From: Anaerolineales bacterium
GTDB taxonomy: Bacteria > Chloroflexota > Anaerolineae > Anaerolineales > UBA6668
Assembly: GCA_020630175.1 (NCBI GenBank)
Contig: JAHDBW010000013.1
Location: 1-46,618 of the forward strand
Length of the DNA: 46,618 nucleotides
Reading direction: 5' to 3'
In this document: one piece after another, positions 25,315 through 34,079 of the stretch
Layout of the letters: each line of letters starts with the position of its first letter
How positions within the stretch are numbered: position 1 is the stretch's first letter
Program-made: the position numbers and the translations under genes
Notes under the pieces: model-generated
The model's database searches: none
What the model saw: the letters and a program-made list of their open reading frames with translations, nothing else
Told to the model about the DNA's origin: nothing

Positions 25315-25343
25315 TAGACAGCCCGTCAGCACCTCGTTATAAT
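25315..25343 (+). promoter_or_regulatory. Promoter placed for a leaderless or near-leaderless transcript
   Basis: TAGACA (25315-25320) and a perfect TATAAT (25338-25343) are spaced by 17 bases. Transcription would begin near 25350, only about 3 bases before the ATG at 25353 and 6 before the ATG at 25356. There is no room for a ribosome binding site. Confidence 0.65.
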
Positions 25344-25352
25344 TCAATTAAT

Positions 25353-25733
25353 ATGATGCGCTTTCTAACATTAAATCGAGTTATTACTTGGACAACCGTT
25401 GGCCTTTTGTTGGCACTCGGTGCCGCAGCAACTGCCCAATACGGGCATCCAACCGGCGACGTTCAAATCGAATCGCAAGCAACCGAAATTGTGTTGCCTG
25501 ACGCTGCTTGGGACACTCCTGAAAATTTCTCGCCTGCTGAGATTGGCGGTTACATCGCCGGAATTTGGAAATCAATTTGGGATGTTGACTCAATCCCTAG
25601 TGCGCGTGCATTAGCCGTTGTGCTATTTGGTGGTTTTGTTGTCTTCAACATTATTGGCATCGGCGTAACGCTGGCCATTTTATTCTGGTTGTTTGGTCGC
25701 CTACAACGCAATGCCAATGCGGCAGCCGCTTGA
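25353..25733 (+). CDS. Small two-helix membrane protein of unknown function
   Basis: The 126-residue protein has an N-terminal hydrophobic helix or signal (WTTVGLLLALGAAATA), an acidic central segment with conserved-looking Trp residues (AAWDTPENFSPAEIGGYIAGIWKSIWDVD) and a C-terminal helix (ALAVVLFGGFVVFNIIGIGVTLAILFWLF). I recognise no family. The start is set by the promoter at 25315-25343: ATG at 25353 or 25356 would be at or next to the transcript's 5' end. It is a single-gene unit with its own terminator. Confidence 0.65.
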   Translation: MMRFLTLNRVITWTTVGLLLALGAAATAQYGHPTGDVQIESQATEIVLPDAAWDTPENFSPAEIGGYIAGIWKSIWDVDSIPSARALAVVLFGGFVVFNIIGIGVTLAILFWLFGRLQRNANAAAA

Positions 25734-25762
25734 CACACTTACAATTGTAAATTTTTGAATAG

Positions 25763-25786
25763 AGCCGAGCTTTTGCTCGGCTTTTT
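25763..25786 (+). terminator. Terminator of the small membrane-protein gene
   Basis: The stem AGCCGAGC/GCTCGGCT (25763-25770, 25775-25782) with a TTTT loop is followed by a T-run. Confidence 0.88.
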
Positions 25787-25806
25787 GTTTGGACGGTATT
25801 TCATCT

Positions 25807-26766
25807 ATGACAAACTTACCTGCTTATCAAAATGCAACGACAAACGCCGTGCTTATTGATCAATCTGCAATTGGGCGGTTTTGGTCCACAGGCGGTCATA
25901 ATGTTGATCTGATCCACCGCATGTCTACCAACGATCTGCGTAATATGCAGGTTAATGAAGGACGCCGCACGGTGCTTACCAACGCGCACGGCAAGATTGT
26001 TGACCTAATTACGGTAATCAATTTGGCAGATCGGGCGCTTGTTTTGACAAGCCCAAATAACGGAACGCCAATTCGGGGTTATCTCACCCGTTACATTTTC
26101 TTCAATGATGATGTGAAACTAGCTGATGCAACGGCTGACATCACTATTCAAGCGCTGGTTGGCCCAAAGGCAGCCGCGCTGGTAAGTGCGTTGAACCCTG
26201 CTGCTGCCGACCTTAGCCCGCACAGCGTTTTGACACTTAATGATGATGTGCTTTTGCAAGCCTTGCAACCGCTTGCTGGCGCACCAGCGTATCAACTCAT
26301 TGGCACCCCGGCTGCACTTGCAACTGTGGCCGACCAACTCCGGGCTGCTGGCGCAACAGATGCCGACCAAGCTATTCTTGACCTGCTGACATTAGAAGCA
26401 GGCTATCCAGCGCCGGGCAAAGAAGTTAGCAGCGATTTTATTCCGTTGGAAGTTGACCTGTGGGGCGCGGTTAGTTTTTCTAAGGGGTGCTACATTGGTC
26501 AAGAAATTATTGCGCGGATGGAAAGTCGCGGCAAGCTGGCAAAAACGTTAGTTGGGCTGCGCTCAGACGTCGCGTTACCGATTGGTGCCACCATCAAAGC
26601 GGGTAAAGGGCGTGGTAAAGTCACCAGTAGTTTAGAATCGCCAACACACGGCTGGATTTCACTAGGGTTATTGAAACCAGACGCAATTACACCTGGGGCA
26701 ATGGTTGACGTAATCGTAGATGGCGCAACGCTTTCAGCCACGTTAGCAGACACACCATTTTCGTAA
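25807..26766 (+). CDS. ygfZ: YgfZ/GcvT-family folate-binding protein
   Basis: This 319-residue member of the YgfZ (COG0354) family, related to the aminomethyltransferase GcvT, binds tetrahydrofolate and helps assembly or repair of certain Fe-S enzymes. The diagnostic motif KGCYIGQE with its single conserved cysteine is present near residues 225-232, followed by RMESRGK. The N-terminal GcvT-like domain contains MSTNDLRN and TNAHGKIVD. The ATG at 25807 is chosen, as the upstream TTG lies in the terminator region. No ribosome binding site is seen and the start is only 20 bases past the preceding terminator. The folate enzymes FolD and Fhs are encoded next. Confidence 0.88.
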   Translation: MTNLPAYQNATTNAVLIDQSAIGRFWSTGGHNVDLIHRMSTNDLRNMQVNEGRRTVLTNAHGKIVDLITVINLADRALVLTSPNNGTPIRGYLTRYIFFNDDVKLADATADITIQALVGPKAAALVSALNPAAADLSPHSVLTLNDDVLLQALQPLAGAPAYQLIGTPAALATVADQLRAAGATDADQAILDLLTLEAGYPAPGKEVSSDFIPLEVDLWGAVSFSKGCYIGQEIIARMESRGKLAKTLVGLRSDVALPIGATIKAGKGRGKVTSSLESPTHGWISLGLLKPDAITPGAMVDVIVDGATLSATLADTPFS

Positions 26767-26784
26767 ATTTTGAATAGAAATTAT

Positions 26785-26811
26785 CACGTGAAGTTTTCGG
26801 CCTTTCACGTG
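26785..26811. promoter_or_regulatory. Twin CACGTG inverted repeat upstream of folD
   Basis: CACGTGAA (26785-26792) and TTCACGTG (26804-26811) form an 8-base inverted repeat, each arm containing the palindrome CACGTG. The two palindromes are 21 bases apart, two helical turns. No T-run follows, so an operator is likelier than a terminator. It lies about 70 bases before folD in the 115-base gap after ygfZ. Confidence 0.5.
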
Positions 26812-26881
26812 GATATTATGATAAGAGGATTGCTCCAATCCTTGATATATCAGTAATATATAACAAAATACGCATCTACTT

Positions 26882-27790
26882 ATGAGTGAAGAAACCGCAA
26901 AAATTATCAACAGTAAGGCGCTAGTCGCTGAGATCAAAGAGCAAGTCCGCACAGAGGTGGACGCGCTCGATGCAAAAGGCTGGCCTGTAAAGCTTGTTTC
27001 CATAGATATTGGTGACAATCCAGCGTCTGGCATTTACATTCGCAATCAAAAGCGGATCGCCGAAAGCGTTGGCATTACCTTTGAGAATCGCCACTTTCCA
27101 TCTAGCATTACGCAAAAAGAATTACTGGCAACGATCCAAAGCTTGAACGTGGACCCACGGGTTACGGGCATTATTTTGCAGCGCCCAATTCCAAAGCATC
27201 TTGATCTAGACACGCTGCAGTTCTTTATTCATCCGGCCAAAGATGTTGAAGGCATGAACCCCGCAAATATTGGGAATATTGTCTATGGCAAATTCCGGTT
27301 GGTGCCTTGTACCGCGCTAGCTTCAGTTGAATTACTGAAAAGCACCGGGTTAGACATTCGTGGAATGGAAGTTGTGATGATTGGTCACTCTGAGATTGTC
27401 GGGAAGCCAGTATCGCTGCTCCTGATGGAAGACTTAGCAACAGTGACCGTCACCCATCATGGCACAATTGATCTTGCTAGCCACACGCGCCGCGCCGATG
27501 CAGTCTTTGTTGCGGTCGGGAAGCCAGGCCTGATCACGGCTGACATGATCAAACCGGGGGCAGTGGTAATTGATATTGGGATCAACCAAATTCAAGTCAC
27601 AGATGAAAACGGCAAAACGCGCAATCGCGTTGTTGGCGATGTTGACTACACTGAAGTCTCAAAGGTTGCAGGCTGGATTACACCAGTGCCGGGCGGCGTT
27701 GGGCCGGTTACCGTTGCTGTCCTGATGCGCAACACAATGCTTGCTGGAAAAAACCAGCGTAAAAAATACGAACAAACAATGGAAATGTAA
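26882..27790 (+). CDS. folD: Methylene-THF dehydrogenase (FolD family) with Gln at the catalytic Lys position
   Basis: This 302-residue FolD-family enzyme converts 5,10-methylene-THF to methenyl-THF (dehydrogenase) and normally also to 10-formyl-THF (cyclohydrolase). The substrate-site Tyr52 is present (GIYIRNQK), Gln100 is present in LQRPIP and Asp121 in KDVEG. The nucleotide-binding part has GHSEIVGKP and the C-terminal PVPGGVGPVTVAVL. Position 56, normally lysine four residues after Tyr52, is glutamine (codon 27047-27049); Lys57 is next to it. In the human enzyme Lys56 is needed for cyclohydrolase activity. The start at 26882 has no obvious ribosome binding site. It is followed by fhs after 77 bases. 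Confidence 0.92.
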   Translation: MSEETAKIINSKALVAEIKEQVRTEVDALDAKGWPVKLVSIDIGDNPASGIYIRNQKRIAESVGITFENRHFPSSITQKELLATIQSLNVDPRVTGIILQRPIPKHLDLDTLQFFIHPAKDVEGMNPANIGNIVYGKFRLVPCTALASVELLKSTGLDIRGMEVVMIGHSEIVGKPVSLLLMEDLATVTVTHHGTIDLASHTRRADAVFVAVGKPGLITADMIKPGAVVIDIGINQIQVTDENGKTRNRVVGDVDYTEVSKVAGWITPVPGGVGPVTVAVLMRNTMLAGKNQRKKYEQTMEM

Positions 27791-27867
27791 CGTTATTGCG
27801 TTACATAGAAATTCTGGGGTTTTCCCAAAAAATGCTGTTAGCCACCTAAAGGCTATCGGAGGACAAA

Positions 27868-29763
27868 ATGGCACATAAATTACAAAACATGCTCGCTGAT
27901 GTTCCAAGTGATATTGACATCGCGCAAGCAGTAGAACCGTTATCAATCAAGCAAATTGCTGAAGAAGCTGGTATTTTGCCAGAAGAACTCATGTTGTATG
28001 GCGATACCAAAGCTAAGGTTTCGTTGTCTGTTGTGCAACGGTTGGCTTCACAAAAGAACGGTAAATATATCGACGTTACCGCCATTACCCCAACACCATT
28101 GGGTGAAGGGAAAACCACAACCACAGTTGGGTTGAGCCAAGCACTTGGCGCGCACCTCAATAAAAAGGTGTTCACCTGCATCCGCCAACCAAGCATGGGC
28201 CCGACCTTCGGGATTAAGGGTGGTGCTGCTGGTGGTGGCTATAGCCAAATCATCCCGATGGATGAGTTCAACTTGCACATGACGGGCGACATCCACGCGA
28301 TTACCGCAGCAAACAACTTGCTCGCGACTGCAATCGATACGCGCATGTTCCACGAATCAACCGCAACCGATGCTGGTCTATACAAGCGCCTAACCACCAA
28401 TAAAAAGAACAAGCGCATGTTCTCGCCAATCCAAGTCACGCGGTTGGAAAAATTAGGTATTGATAAGCGCGATCCTTTGGAATTGACCGAAGACGAACAA
28501 CGCCGCTTTGCACGCCTGGATATCGATCCAGAAACCATTACTTGGAAACGCGTACTAGACACCAGTGACCGCCTCTTGCGCGGGATCACCGTTGGGACTG
28601 GGCCAAAAGAAAAAGGCAAGACCCGCGAAACTGGCTTTGACATTGCCGTTGCAAGTGAAATTATGGCTGTGCTCGCACTAACCACTTCACTTGAAGACAT
28701 GCGCGACCGCTTGGGCCGCATGGTTGTTGCCACTAGCTTTGCTGGTGAAGCCATTACCGCTGACGACTTAGGCGCTGGTGGGGCACTTACCGTCTTGATG
28801 AAAGACGCAATTATGCCAACGTTGATGCAATCACTTGAAGGCACGCCTGCCTTTGTGCACGCGGGGCCATTTGCAAACATTGCCCACGGTAACTCTTCAA
28901 TTATCGCCGACCAAATTGCGCTCAAGCTTGTGGGTGAAGATGGTTATGTTGTGACCGAGTCGGGCTTCGGCGCAGACATCGGCATGGAAAAATTCTTCAA
29001 CATCAAATGCCGCTATAGCGGGTTGGTGCCAGACTGTGTTGTGCTTGTTGCAACCGTTCGCGCGTTGAAGATGCACGGTGGCGGTCCAAAAGTGACTGCT
29101 GGTAAGCCGCTTGCGATTGAATACAAAGAAGAAAATCTAGGCTTGCTAGAAGAAGGCTGCAGCAACTTGCGCGCACACATCGCAAATGCACGTAGCTATG
29201 GCATTCCAGTTGTGGTTGCTGTCAACCGCTTCCACACTGACACAGACGCAGAAATTGACATGATCCGCAAAGCTGCGCGTGAGGCTGGTGCTGAAGATGC
29301 AGTGATGTCAAATCACTGGGCCCGTGGTGGCGAAGGCGCTGCTAAGTTGGCAGAAGCTGTTGTTGAAGCCTGCGAACAACCAACCGACTTCAAATTCCTT
29401 TACCCATTGGATATGTCAATCAAAGACAAGATTGAAACCATTGCTAAAGAAATGTACAACGCAGACGGTGTGGATTACTCAGAAGAAGCTGAAGAACAAA
29501 TCGAACGCTACACGCGCCTTGGCTTTGATAACTTGCCAATGTGTATGGCAAAAACCCACCTCAGCATTAGCCATGATGCGAACCTGAAAGGTGCACCAAG
29601 CGGCTTCCGCATTCCAATTCGCGAAATCCGTGCCAGCGTTGGGGCAGGCTTCCTGTATCCGTTGGTTGGCTCAATGAGCACAATGCCAGCGTTGCCAACC
29701 CGCCCAGCGTTCTATGATATCGATCTAGACATGGAAACCGGCAAAGTTGTGGGTCTGTTCTAA
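27868..29763 (+). CDS. fhs: Formate-tetrahydrofolate ligase, eukaryotic C1-synthase-like form
   Basis: This 631-residue enzyme makes 10-formyl-THF from formate, THF and ATP. The P-loop [11 protein letters not shown] is near residues 76-86, with [22 protein letters not shown]-type sequence downstream, split by [10 protein letters not shown]. It is about 70 residues longer than the common bacterial enzyme (about 557). The segment after GLYKRL ([19 protein letters not shown], then [19 protein letters not shown]) and the C-terminus [22 protein letters not shown]-type ending closely resemble the synthetase domain of eukaryotic MTHFD1/C1-THF synthase. A strong GGAGGA site precedes the ATG. With folD it supplies or interconverts one-carbon units for purine synthesis, or takes part in formate metabolism. 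Confidence 0.95.
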   Translation: MAHKLQNMLADVPSDIDIAQAVEPLSIKQIAEEAGILPEELMLYGDTKAKVSLSVVQRLASQKNGKYIDVTAITPTPLGEGKTTTTVGLSQALGAHLNKKVFTCIRQPSMGPTFGIKGGAAGGGYSQIIPMDEFNLHMTGDIHAITAANNLLATAIDTRMFHESTATDAGLYKRLTTNKKNKRMFSPIQVTRLEKLGIDKRDPLELTEDEQRRFARLDIDPETITWKRVLDTSDRLLRGITVGTGPKEKGKTRETGFDIAVASEIMAVLALTTSLEDMRDRLGRMVVATSFAGEAITADDLGAGGALTVLMKDAIMPTLMQSLEGTPAFVHAGPFANIAHGNSSIIADQIALKLVGEDGYVVTESGFGADIGMEKFFNIKCRYSGLVPDCVVLVATVRALKMHGGGPKVTAGKPLAIEYKEENLGLLEEGCSNLRAHIANARSYGIPVVVAVNRFHTDTDAEIDMIRKAAREAGAEDAVMSNHWARGGEGAAKLAEAVVEACEQPTDFKFLYPLDMSIKDKIETIAKEMYNADGVDYSEEAEEQIERYTRLGFDNLPMCMAKTHLSISHDANLKGAPSGFRIPIREIRASVGAGFLYPLVGSMSTMPALPTRPAFYDIDLDMETGKVVGLF

Positions 29764-29827
29764 GACTGAATTGATTTTTCCAGTTGCGTAGCAGCACATC
29801 GTGGTGTGCTGTTGCGCTTGTGAAAAT

Positions 29828-29861
29828 AAAAAGCCCTTCGCAATGTTGCGAAGGGCTTTTT
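29828..29861. terminator. Bidirectional terminator between fhs and pyk
   Basis: A 16-base perfect stem AAAAAGCCCTTCGCAA/TTGCGAAGGGCTTTTT with a two-base minimal loop and T-runs on both strands lies between the convergent genes. Confidence 0.93.
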
Positions 29862-29893
29862 TGTTTTATGTGTTATCTGCGTAGCCGTTGCGA

Positions 29894-31345
29894 TTACTGC
29901 TGATCTGTCTCGCCAATTTCGTGGATCATGATCATGTTCGCTGGCAACATTTTCCGTACAGGAATGCCCGCAATAATTGCAATGCGCTGGCCGTCATTTA
30001 GCTCTGTTTCTTGCCGTAAAACGTGGTCTACGCCCTGTAACATTTCTTCCAACGAATCTGCACGCGGCATGCGGAATGATTCCACACCCCACATTAGGGC
30101 AGTGCGCTGATAGGTTTTTTCATCTGGCGTAAAGGCCAAGATTGGTACATTTGGGCGCTGCTTAGACATTACCCGCGCATTGTTGCCAGTTTGTGTGAAC
30201 ACTGCAATCGCGCTTAGGCCTTCATCTTTGGTGAGCGAGCGTGCGGCACTTGCGAGCGCCAAGGCCTTTGCAAAGCCAGCGCTTTCTGGAATTTTGTAGC
30301 GACCCCAGCGTTTGGTGTTTGTTTCTGATTCTTCAGCAATAATACTCATTAGGCTTACTGCTTCAACCGGATATTTCCCAACCGCTGATTCAGCAGATAG
30401 CATCACCGCGTCAGAGCCATCGTAAATTGCATTAGCAACATCAGACGCTTCGGCACGCGTTGGAGTCGGATTATTGATCATCGACTCCATCATTTGGGTC
30501 GCCGTGATAACGATCTTGCCGTGCCGGTTGGCTTGGCTAATAATCCGTTTTTGAGCCGCTGGCACTTTGTGTGGGCCAAGCTCAACGCCTAAGTCGCCCC
30601 GGGCAACCATCACGCCTTGCGCAACGCTAATGATGCTGTCTAGATTTTCTAACGCCATTGGCTTTTCTAATTTTGCAATAATTGGCGTGTTGGCTTTGTT
30701 CGGATCAAAGCGCATGATTTCATCTTGCACTTGCATAATGTCTGATGCGCGCTGCACAAAAGAAACGGCAACGTAATCGACATCGTTGGCAATCCCAAAC
30801 TGTAAATCTTCTTGGTCTTTGCGGGTGAGCGCTGGAGCACTGACCAACACACCAGGCAAATTGATGCCTTTGCGATTGGTCAACTTACCGCCAACTTCTA
30901 CTTTTGTGTAGACCTTAGCGCCATCAATGCGGATTACTTTCAAACGCAAGTTGCCATCATCTAGCAGAAGATCAAAGCCCACGCGGGCATCCCGTGGTAG
31001 CTGGCGGAAACCGGTGCTTACGATTTTATCGTCACCCTCAACTTGATCGGTGGTGATGATAAATTCTTGCCCTTTTTTGAGCCGAATCCCTTTAGGATCT
31101 TTGAATGTGCCAATGCGGATTTTTGGACCTTGTAGATCTTGTAAGATCGCAACTGGCTTGCCGACTTGGTTGGACACGTGCCGCACCATTTCAATGGTGT
31201 TGGCGTGGTAAGCGTGTTCATTGTGTGAGAAATTGAGCCGCGCAACATTCATGCCTGCCATCACCATTTTAGTGAGCATTGCTTCAGATTGTGTTGCGGG
31301 GCCAATGGTACAAACGATTTTTGTTTTTTTTGTGTAAGTGGCCAT
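29894..31345 (-). CDS. pyk: Pyruvate kinase
   Basis: The 483-residue enzyme transfers phosphate from phosphoenolpyruvate to ADP, the last step of glycolysis. Visible motifs are MNVARLNFSHN near the N-terminus, KLEKPMALENLDSI with the catalytic lysine, the metal-binding VMVARGDLGVE and the signature ITATQMMESM. The C-terminal domain (about 350-483) is the usual regulatory domain, without the extra PEP-utiliser-like tail of Bacillus enzymes. The ATG at 31345 is chosen because MATYTKKTKIVCTIGPAT is the conserved start and an AGGGAA site precedes it. The upstream region holds two inverted repeats (31393-31408, 31427-31446). The gene is monocistronic. Confidence 0.95.
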   Translation of the reverse strand: MATYTKKTKIVCTIGPATQSEAMLTKMVMAGMNVARLNFSHNEHAYHANTIEMVRHVSNQVGKPVAILQDLQGPKIRIGTFKDPKGIRLKKGQEFIITTDQVEGDDKIVSTGFRQLPRDARVGFDLLLDDGNLRLKVIRIDGAKVYTKVEVGGKLTNRKGINLPGVLVSAPALTRKDQEDLQFGIANDVDYVAVSFVQRASDIMQVQDEIMRFDPNKANTPIIAKLEKPMALENLDSIISVAQGVMVARGDLGVELGPHKVPAAQKRIISQANRHGKIVITATQMMESMINNPTPTRAEASDVANAIYDGSDAVMLSAESAVGKYPVEAVSLMSIIAEESETNTKRWGRYKIPESAGFAKALALASAARSLTKDEGLSAIAVFTQTGNNARVMSKQRPNVPILAFTPDEKTYQRTALMWGVESFRMPRADSLEEMLQGVDHVLRQETELNDGQRIAIIAGIPVRKMLPANMIMIHEIGETDQQ

Positions 31346-31392
31346 GGAGTTCCCTATATTGCCCAATTGTACTCCGGCTTTTGCGTTCCTCT

Positions 31393-31446
31393 AGCAATAT
31401 AAATTGCTCTTACAGCAGCCAAAAGTTGCCACAAAATGATGTGGCA
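31393..31446. promoter_or_regulatory. Two operator-like inverted repeats upstream of pyk
   Basis: AGCAAT-ATAA-ATTGCT (31393-31408) is a perfect 6-base-arm palindrome overlapping a minus-strand TATATT box. TGCCACA-AAATGA-TGTGGCA (31427-31446) is a perfect 7-base-arm palindrome 18 bases away. A further minus-strand TACAAT occurs at 31371-31366. Together they suggest regulated pyk transcription. No repressor can be named. Confidence 0.4.
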
Positions 31447-31640
31447 TGAGCGTATCTTTCCTTTTTCTAACTATACGCCTGTATTGCGGATTCCTGTATA
31501 TTGATGACACCTAATATTTATGTCAAAGCTTTGAGCGGTATAGCCAAACTCTAGATTGAGATTGTCTTACGCACACCCTTTGCAACCCCACTTAGCGGAT
31601 GTCGATGCGTATTTATTGCTATTTTTCATCAGATGCTTGG

Positions 31641-31669
31641 TTGCATCTGCCTGCGCTGAATGGTACAGT
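31641..31669 (+). promoter_or_regulatory. Extended -10 promoter placed for a leaderless transcript
   Basis: TTGCAT (31641-31646) and TACAGT (31664-31669) are spaced by 17 bases, with TGG directly before the -10 box (extended -10). Transcription would begin at about 31676-31677, the position of the ATG of the first gene in the envelope cluster. Confidence 0.55.
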
Positions 31670-31676
31670 TCTTCCA

Positions 31677-34079
31677 ATGATGCTAAAGGCAAACCCCTTC
31701 AAAACTGCTACGCTTCTGTTGCTGTTTGTAACGTTGTTTTCCCCTGTTCCAAAATCTGTTCGTGCTACGCCAACTGCGCAATCCGACGCGATTACGTTTA
31801 CGATCCAAGCTGGGTTCGACGGCTTCTTTCAGCGGAACAGCCATTTCATTCCCATCAAAATTACGGTTTCAAATATTGGCCCAGATATTGACGGCACGCT
31901 ACGCGTTGTGCCGAGCCGATCTCAGGTTGGCCCGATCATAACGCGGCCTATTACGCTGGCGAGCCAGTCTAATAAAGAACTGTTTATCTATGCCAGCACG
32001 GTAGATGTGTTACGCACGGTGACGGTTGAAATTCTGGGGCCGGATGGGCAAGTTTTGGTAAGTTCAGACACCCCAACAACTACTTTACGCAGTCAAGATG
32101 TGTTATACGGAATCGTGTCTGACAGCCCGTCTGCGTTTGGGTTTCTAACCGAAGAAGAACCGGTTGGCGGGGACGTTTATCTGGCGCAACTAACTGCGGC
32201 TGATCTGCCGCCATTGGCAAGCGGCTGGCAAAGCTTAGATGCTGTTGTCATTGCCGATTATGACAGCGCACAGCTAACCCCCGCGCAACGCATTGCGCTA
32301 ACAGATTGGATCAATGCTGGCGGGCATCTGATTGTGATGGCCGGTCAAAACAGTGCCCGCACCACCACGCCGCTGGCGGACCTGTTGCCTATAATTTCTG
32401 CCAATACAGCATCCACTGCCGTCTCAATTGGCGAACCCAATGCCTTACTTGAAGCTGACTTGCCAATTAGCCCAGTTGAACTCACAAGTGCCGATCAAGT
32501 TGTGTTCTCTGCTGGTAATTTGCCGCTAGTAACCCAACGAACGGTTGGGTTAGGGCGCGTGAGTTTGATCACCGCCGACTTAACATTAGCGCCCATGAGC
32601 AATTGGGATGGGCTTACGACTTGGTTTATTCGCGCCATCCCTGGTGCACATACCCCAGTTTTGACTATCGTTTCTGAGCGCTGGTACACCCCTAGCTCGG
32701 CGCTCAATGCCCTCCCAGATGCTTTGCCACCAAGCACGCTGTTACTGTGTGTATTTATGGGGGTGTACATTGTTGTGCTGGGGCCAATCAATTTTGTGAT
32801 TTTGGGTCGCCTCAAAAAACGCACTTGGGCTTGGGTGACAATTCCAGTGTTGGTGCTGATATTTTCCTTATTTAGCTATGGGCTAGGCTATAGCCGCAGC
32901 GGCCTAACGCCAACGCTACATCGGCTTGGGGTGGTAGAAGGGGTTGCAGAGTCTTCCCGCGCAGAAATGACTGGCATGATCGGGTTGTATTCGCCACGCC
33001 GCAACAGTTATACCGTTCAGTTGGCAAACTCAGCCTTACCAATTCCAATGGTAGGGTATGCAGGCGATGATAACACCTCACTTAGCGGACAGCGCGTTGA
33101 ACAAGGTGATGTCACTAGAATAGAAGGGTTGAATGTTGATGTCTCTGGATTAGAAACATTTGCCTATAAAGCGCATGTCGATATTCCCGTGATAACGGCT
33201 CAGTTGCAGCAAACGCAATCGGCCGGGGTTGTGCAAATTGAAGGCAATATTACGTTACCCGCTGGCGTGAGCTTAACGCGTCCAGCATTGTTGGTGCGCG
33301 GGGATGCCGAGCCGCTTAGTGGCGAGTTGTCTGGTACCACCCAAATTAGTGTGGATACAACATCGCTAGGCGGTCAAGCCACACCGTTTGGCAATTCATT
33401 AGTGTCTGGCAACGTGCCATATGCCCAAGTGAACAATGCAGTTGATGCGATACTAGGCACGACCTTCGGATTTGATGCTGACCTCTATCGTGAAGATCAA
33501 GTGTTGGAATGGTACTTAGAAGAGAATTGGGCGCGCTTACAAGGCGGGGTTTATCTCTTCGGATGGCAAAGTGAAACGCCACTTGATGTAAGTTTGGCGA
33601 CGTCTAGTTACGACACAAACGACCTAACGCTGTATGTCTATCAGCTTGCGCCAGACCTTGTCGTTAACGAAAATGAAGCATCCCTGACGCTTACACCAGA
33701 GCTGATGTCTTATGAAATAATCGATCAGACTCTTTTTGGCGATTTCGTCAATATTTACGACAATGGCTTTTATAACACGGGCTATTTCACTGTCCGCTAT
33801 CGGCCACGCACGCCAATTGAATTTTCCAGCGTCGACTCGCTAAAACTACGCCTAGATTGGAACTTACCATATCAGACGCAAGATGTTGAAGTTGAACTTT
33901 ACAATGTTCAAAATGACACTTGGGATCGCATCAGCATCACCGGGAGTATTGTTTCGATTGCAAATCCTGCTGACTATGTACGCGAAGATGGCAGCCTTGA
34001 TTTACAGTTCAATATTTTGCAAAACGATACGTATGTGGAAGTGTATTCGTTAGACTTTACAGCGGTACTTGTGCCATGA
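31677..34079 (+). CDS. Exported membrane protein with GATase-like domain, first gene of the envelope cluster
   Basis: The 800-residue protein has a signal peptide (KTATLLLLFVTLFSPV, cut near SVRA), a beta-sandwich segment (about 38-130), and a GATase1/DUF4350-like flavodoxin fold (about 145-230, LDAVVIADYDSAQLTP then LTDWINAGGHLIVMAG) that lacks an obvious catalytic Cys. Two membrane helices around 350-405 (LLLCVFMGVYIVVLGPINFVIL and TIPVLVLIFSLFSYGLGY) and a long extracytoplasmic beta-rich C-terminus follow. The ATG at 31677 (or 31680) is preferred because it opens a good signal peptide and fits the promoter at 31641-31669. It overlaps the ABC ATPase gene by four bases, so it is probably a partner of that transporter. 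No enzymatic role is assigned. Confidence 0.7.
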   Translation: MMLKANPFKTATLLLLFVTLFSPVPKSVRATPTAQSDAITFTIQAGFDGFFQRNSHFIPIKITVSNIGPDIDGTLRVVPSRSQVGPIITRPITLASQSNKELFIYASTVDVLRTVTVEILGPDGQVLVSSDTPTTTLRSQDVLYGIVSDSPSAFGFLTEEEPVGGDVYLAQLTAADLPPLASGWQSLDAVVIADYDSAQLTPAQRIALTDWINAGGHLIVMAGQNSARTTTPLADLLPIISANTASTAVSIGEPNALLEADLPISPVELTSADQVVFSAGNLPLVTQRTVGLGRVSLITADLTLAPMSNWDGLTTWFIRAIPGAHTPVLTIVSERWYTPSSALNALPDALPPSTLLLCVFMGVYIVVLGPINFVILGRLKKRTWAWVTIPVLVLIFSLFSYGLGYSRSGLTPTLHRLGVVEGVAESSRAEMTGMIGLYSPRRNSYTVQLANSALPIPMVGYAGDDNTSLSGQRVEQGDVTRIEGLNVDVSGLETFAYKAHVDIPVITAQLQQTQSAGVVQIEGNITLPAGVSLTRPALLVRGDAEPLSGELSGTTQISVDTTSLGGQATPFGNSLVSGNVPYAQVNNAVDAILGTTFGFDADLYREDQVLEWYLEENWARLQGGVYLFGWQSETPLDVSLATSSYDTNDLTLYVYQLAPDLVVNENEASLTLTPELMSYEIIDQTLFGDFVNIYDNGFYNTGYFTVRYRPRTPIEFSSVDSLKLRLDWNLPYQTQDVEVELYNVQNDTWDRISITGSIVSIANPADYVREDGSLDLQFNILQNDTYVEVYSLDFTAVLVP

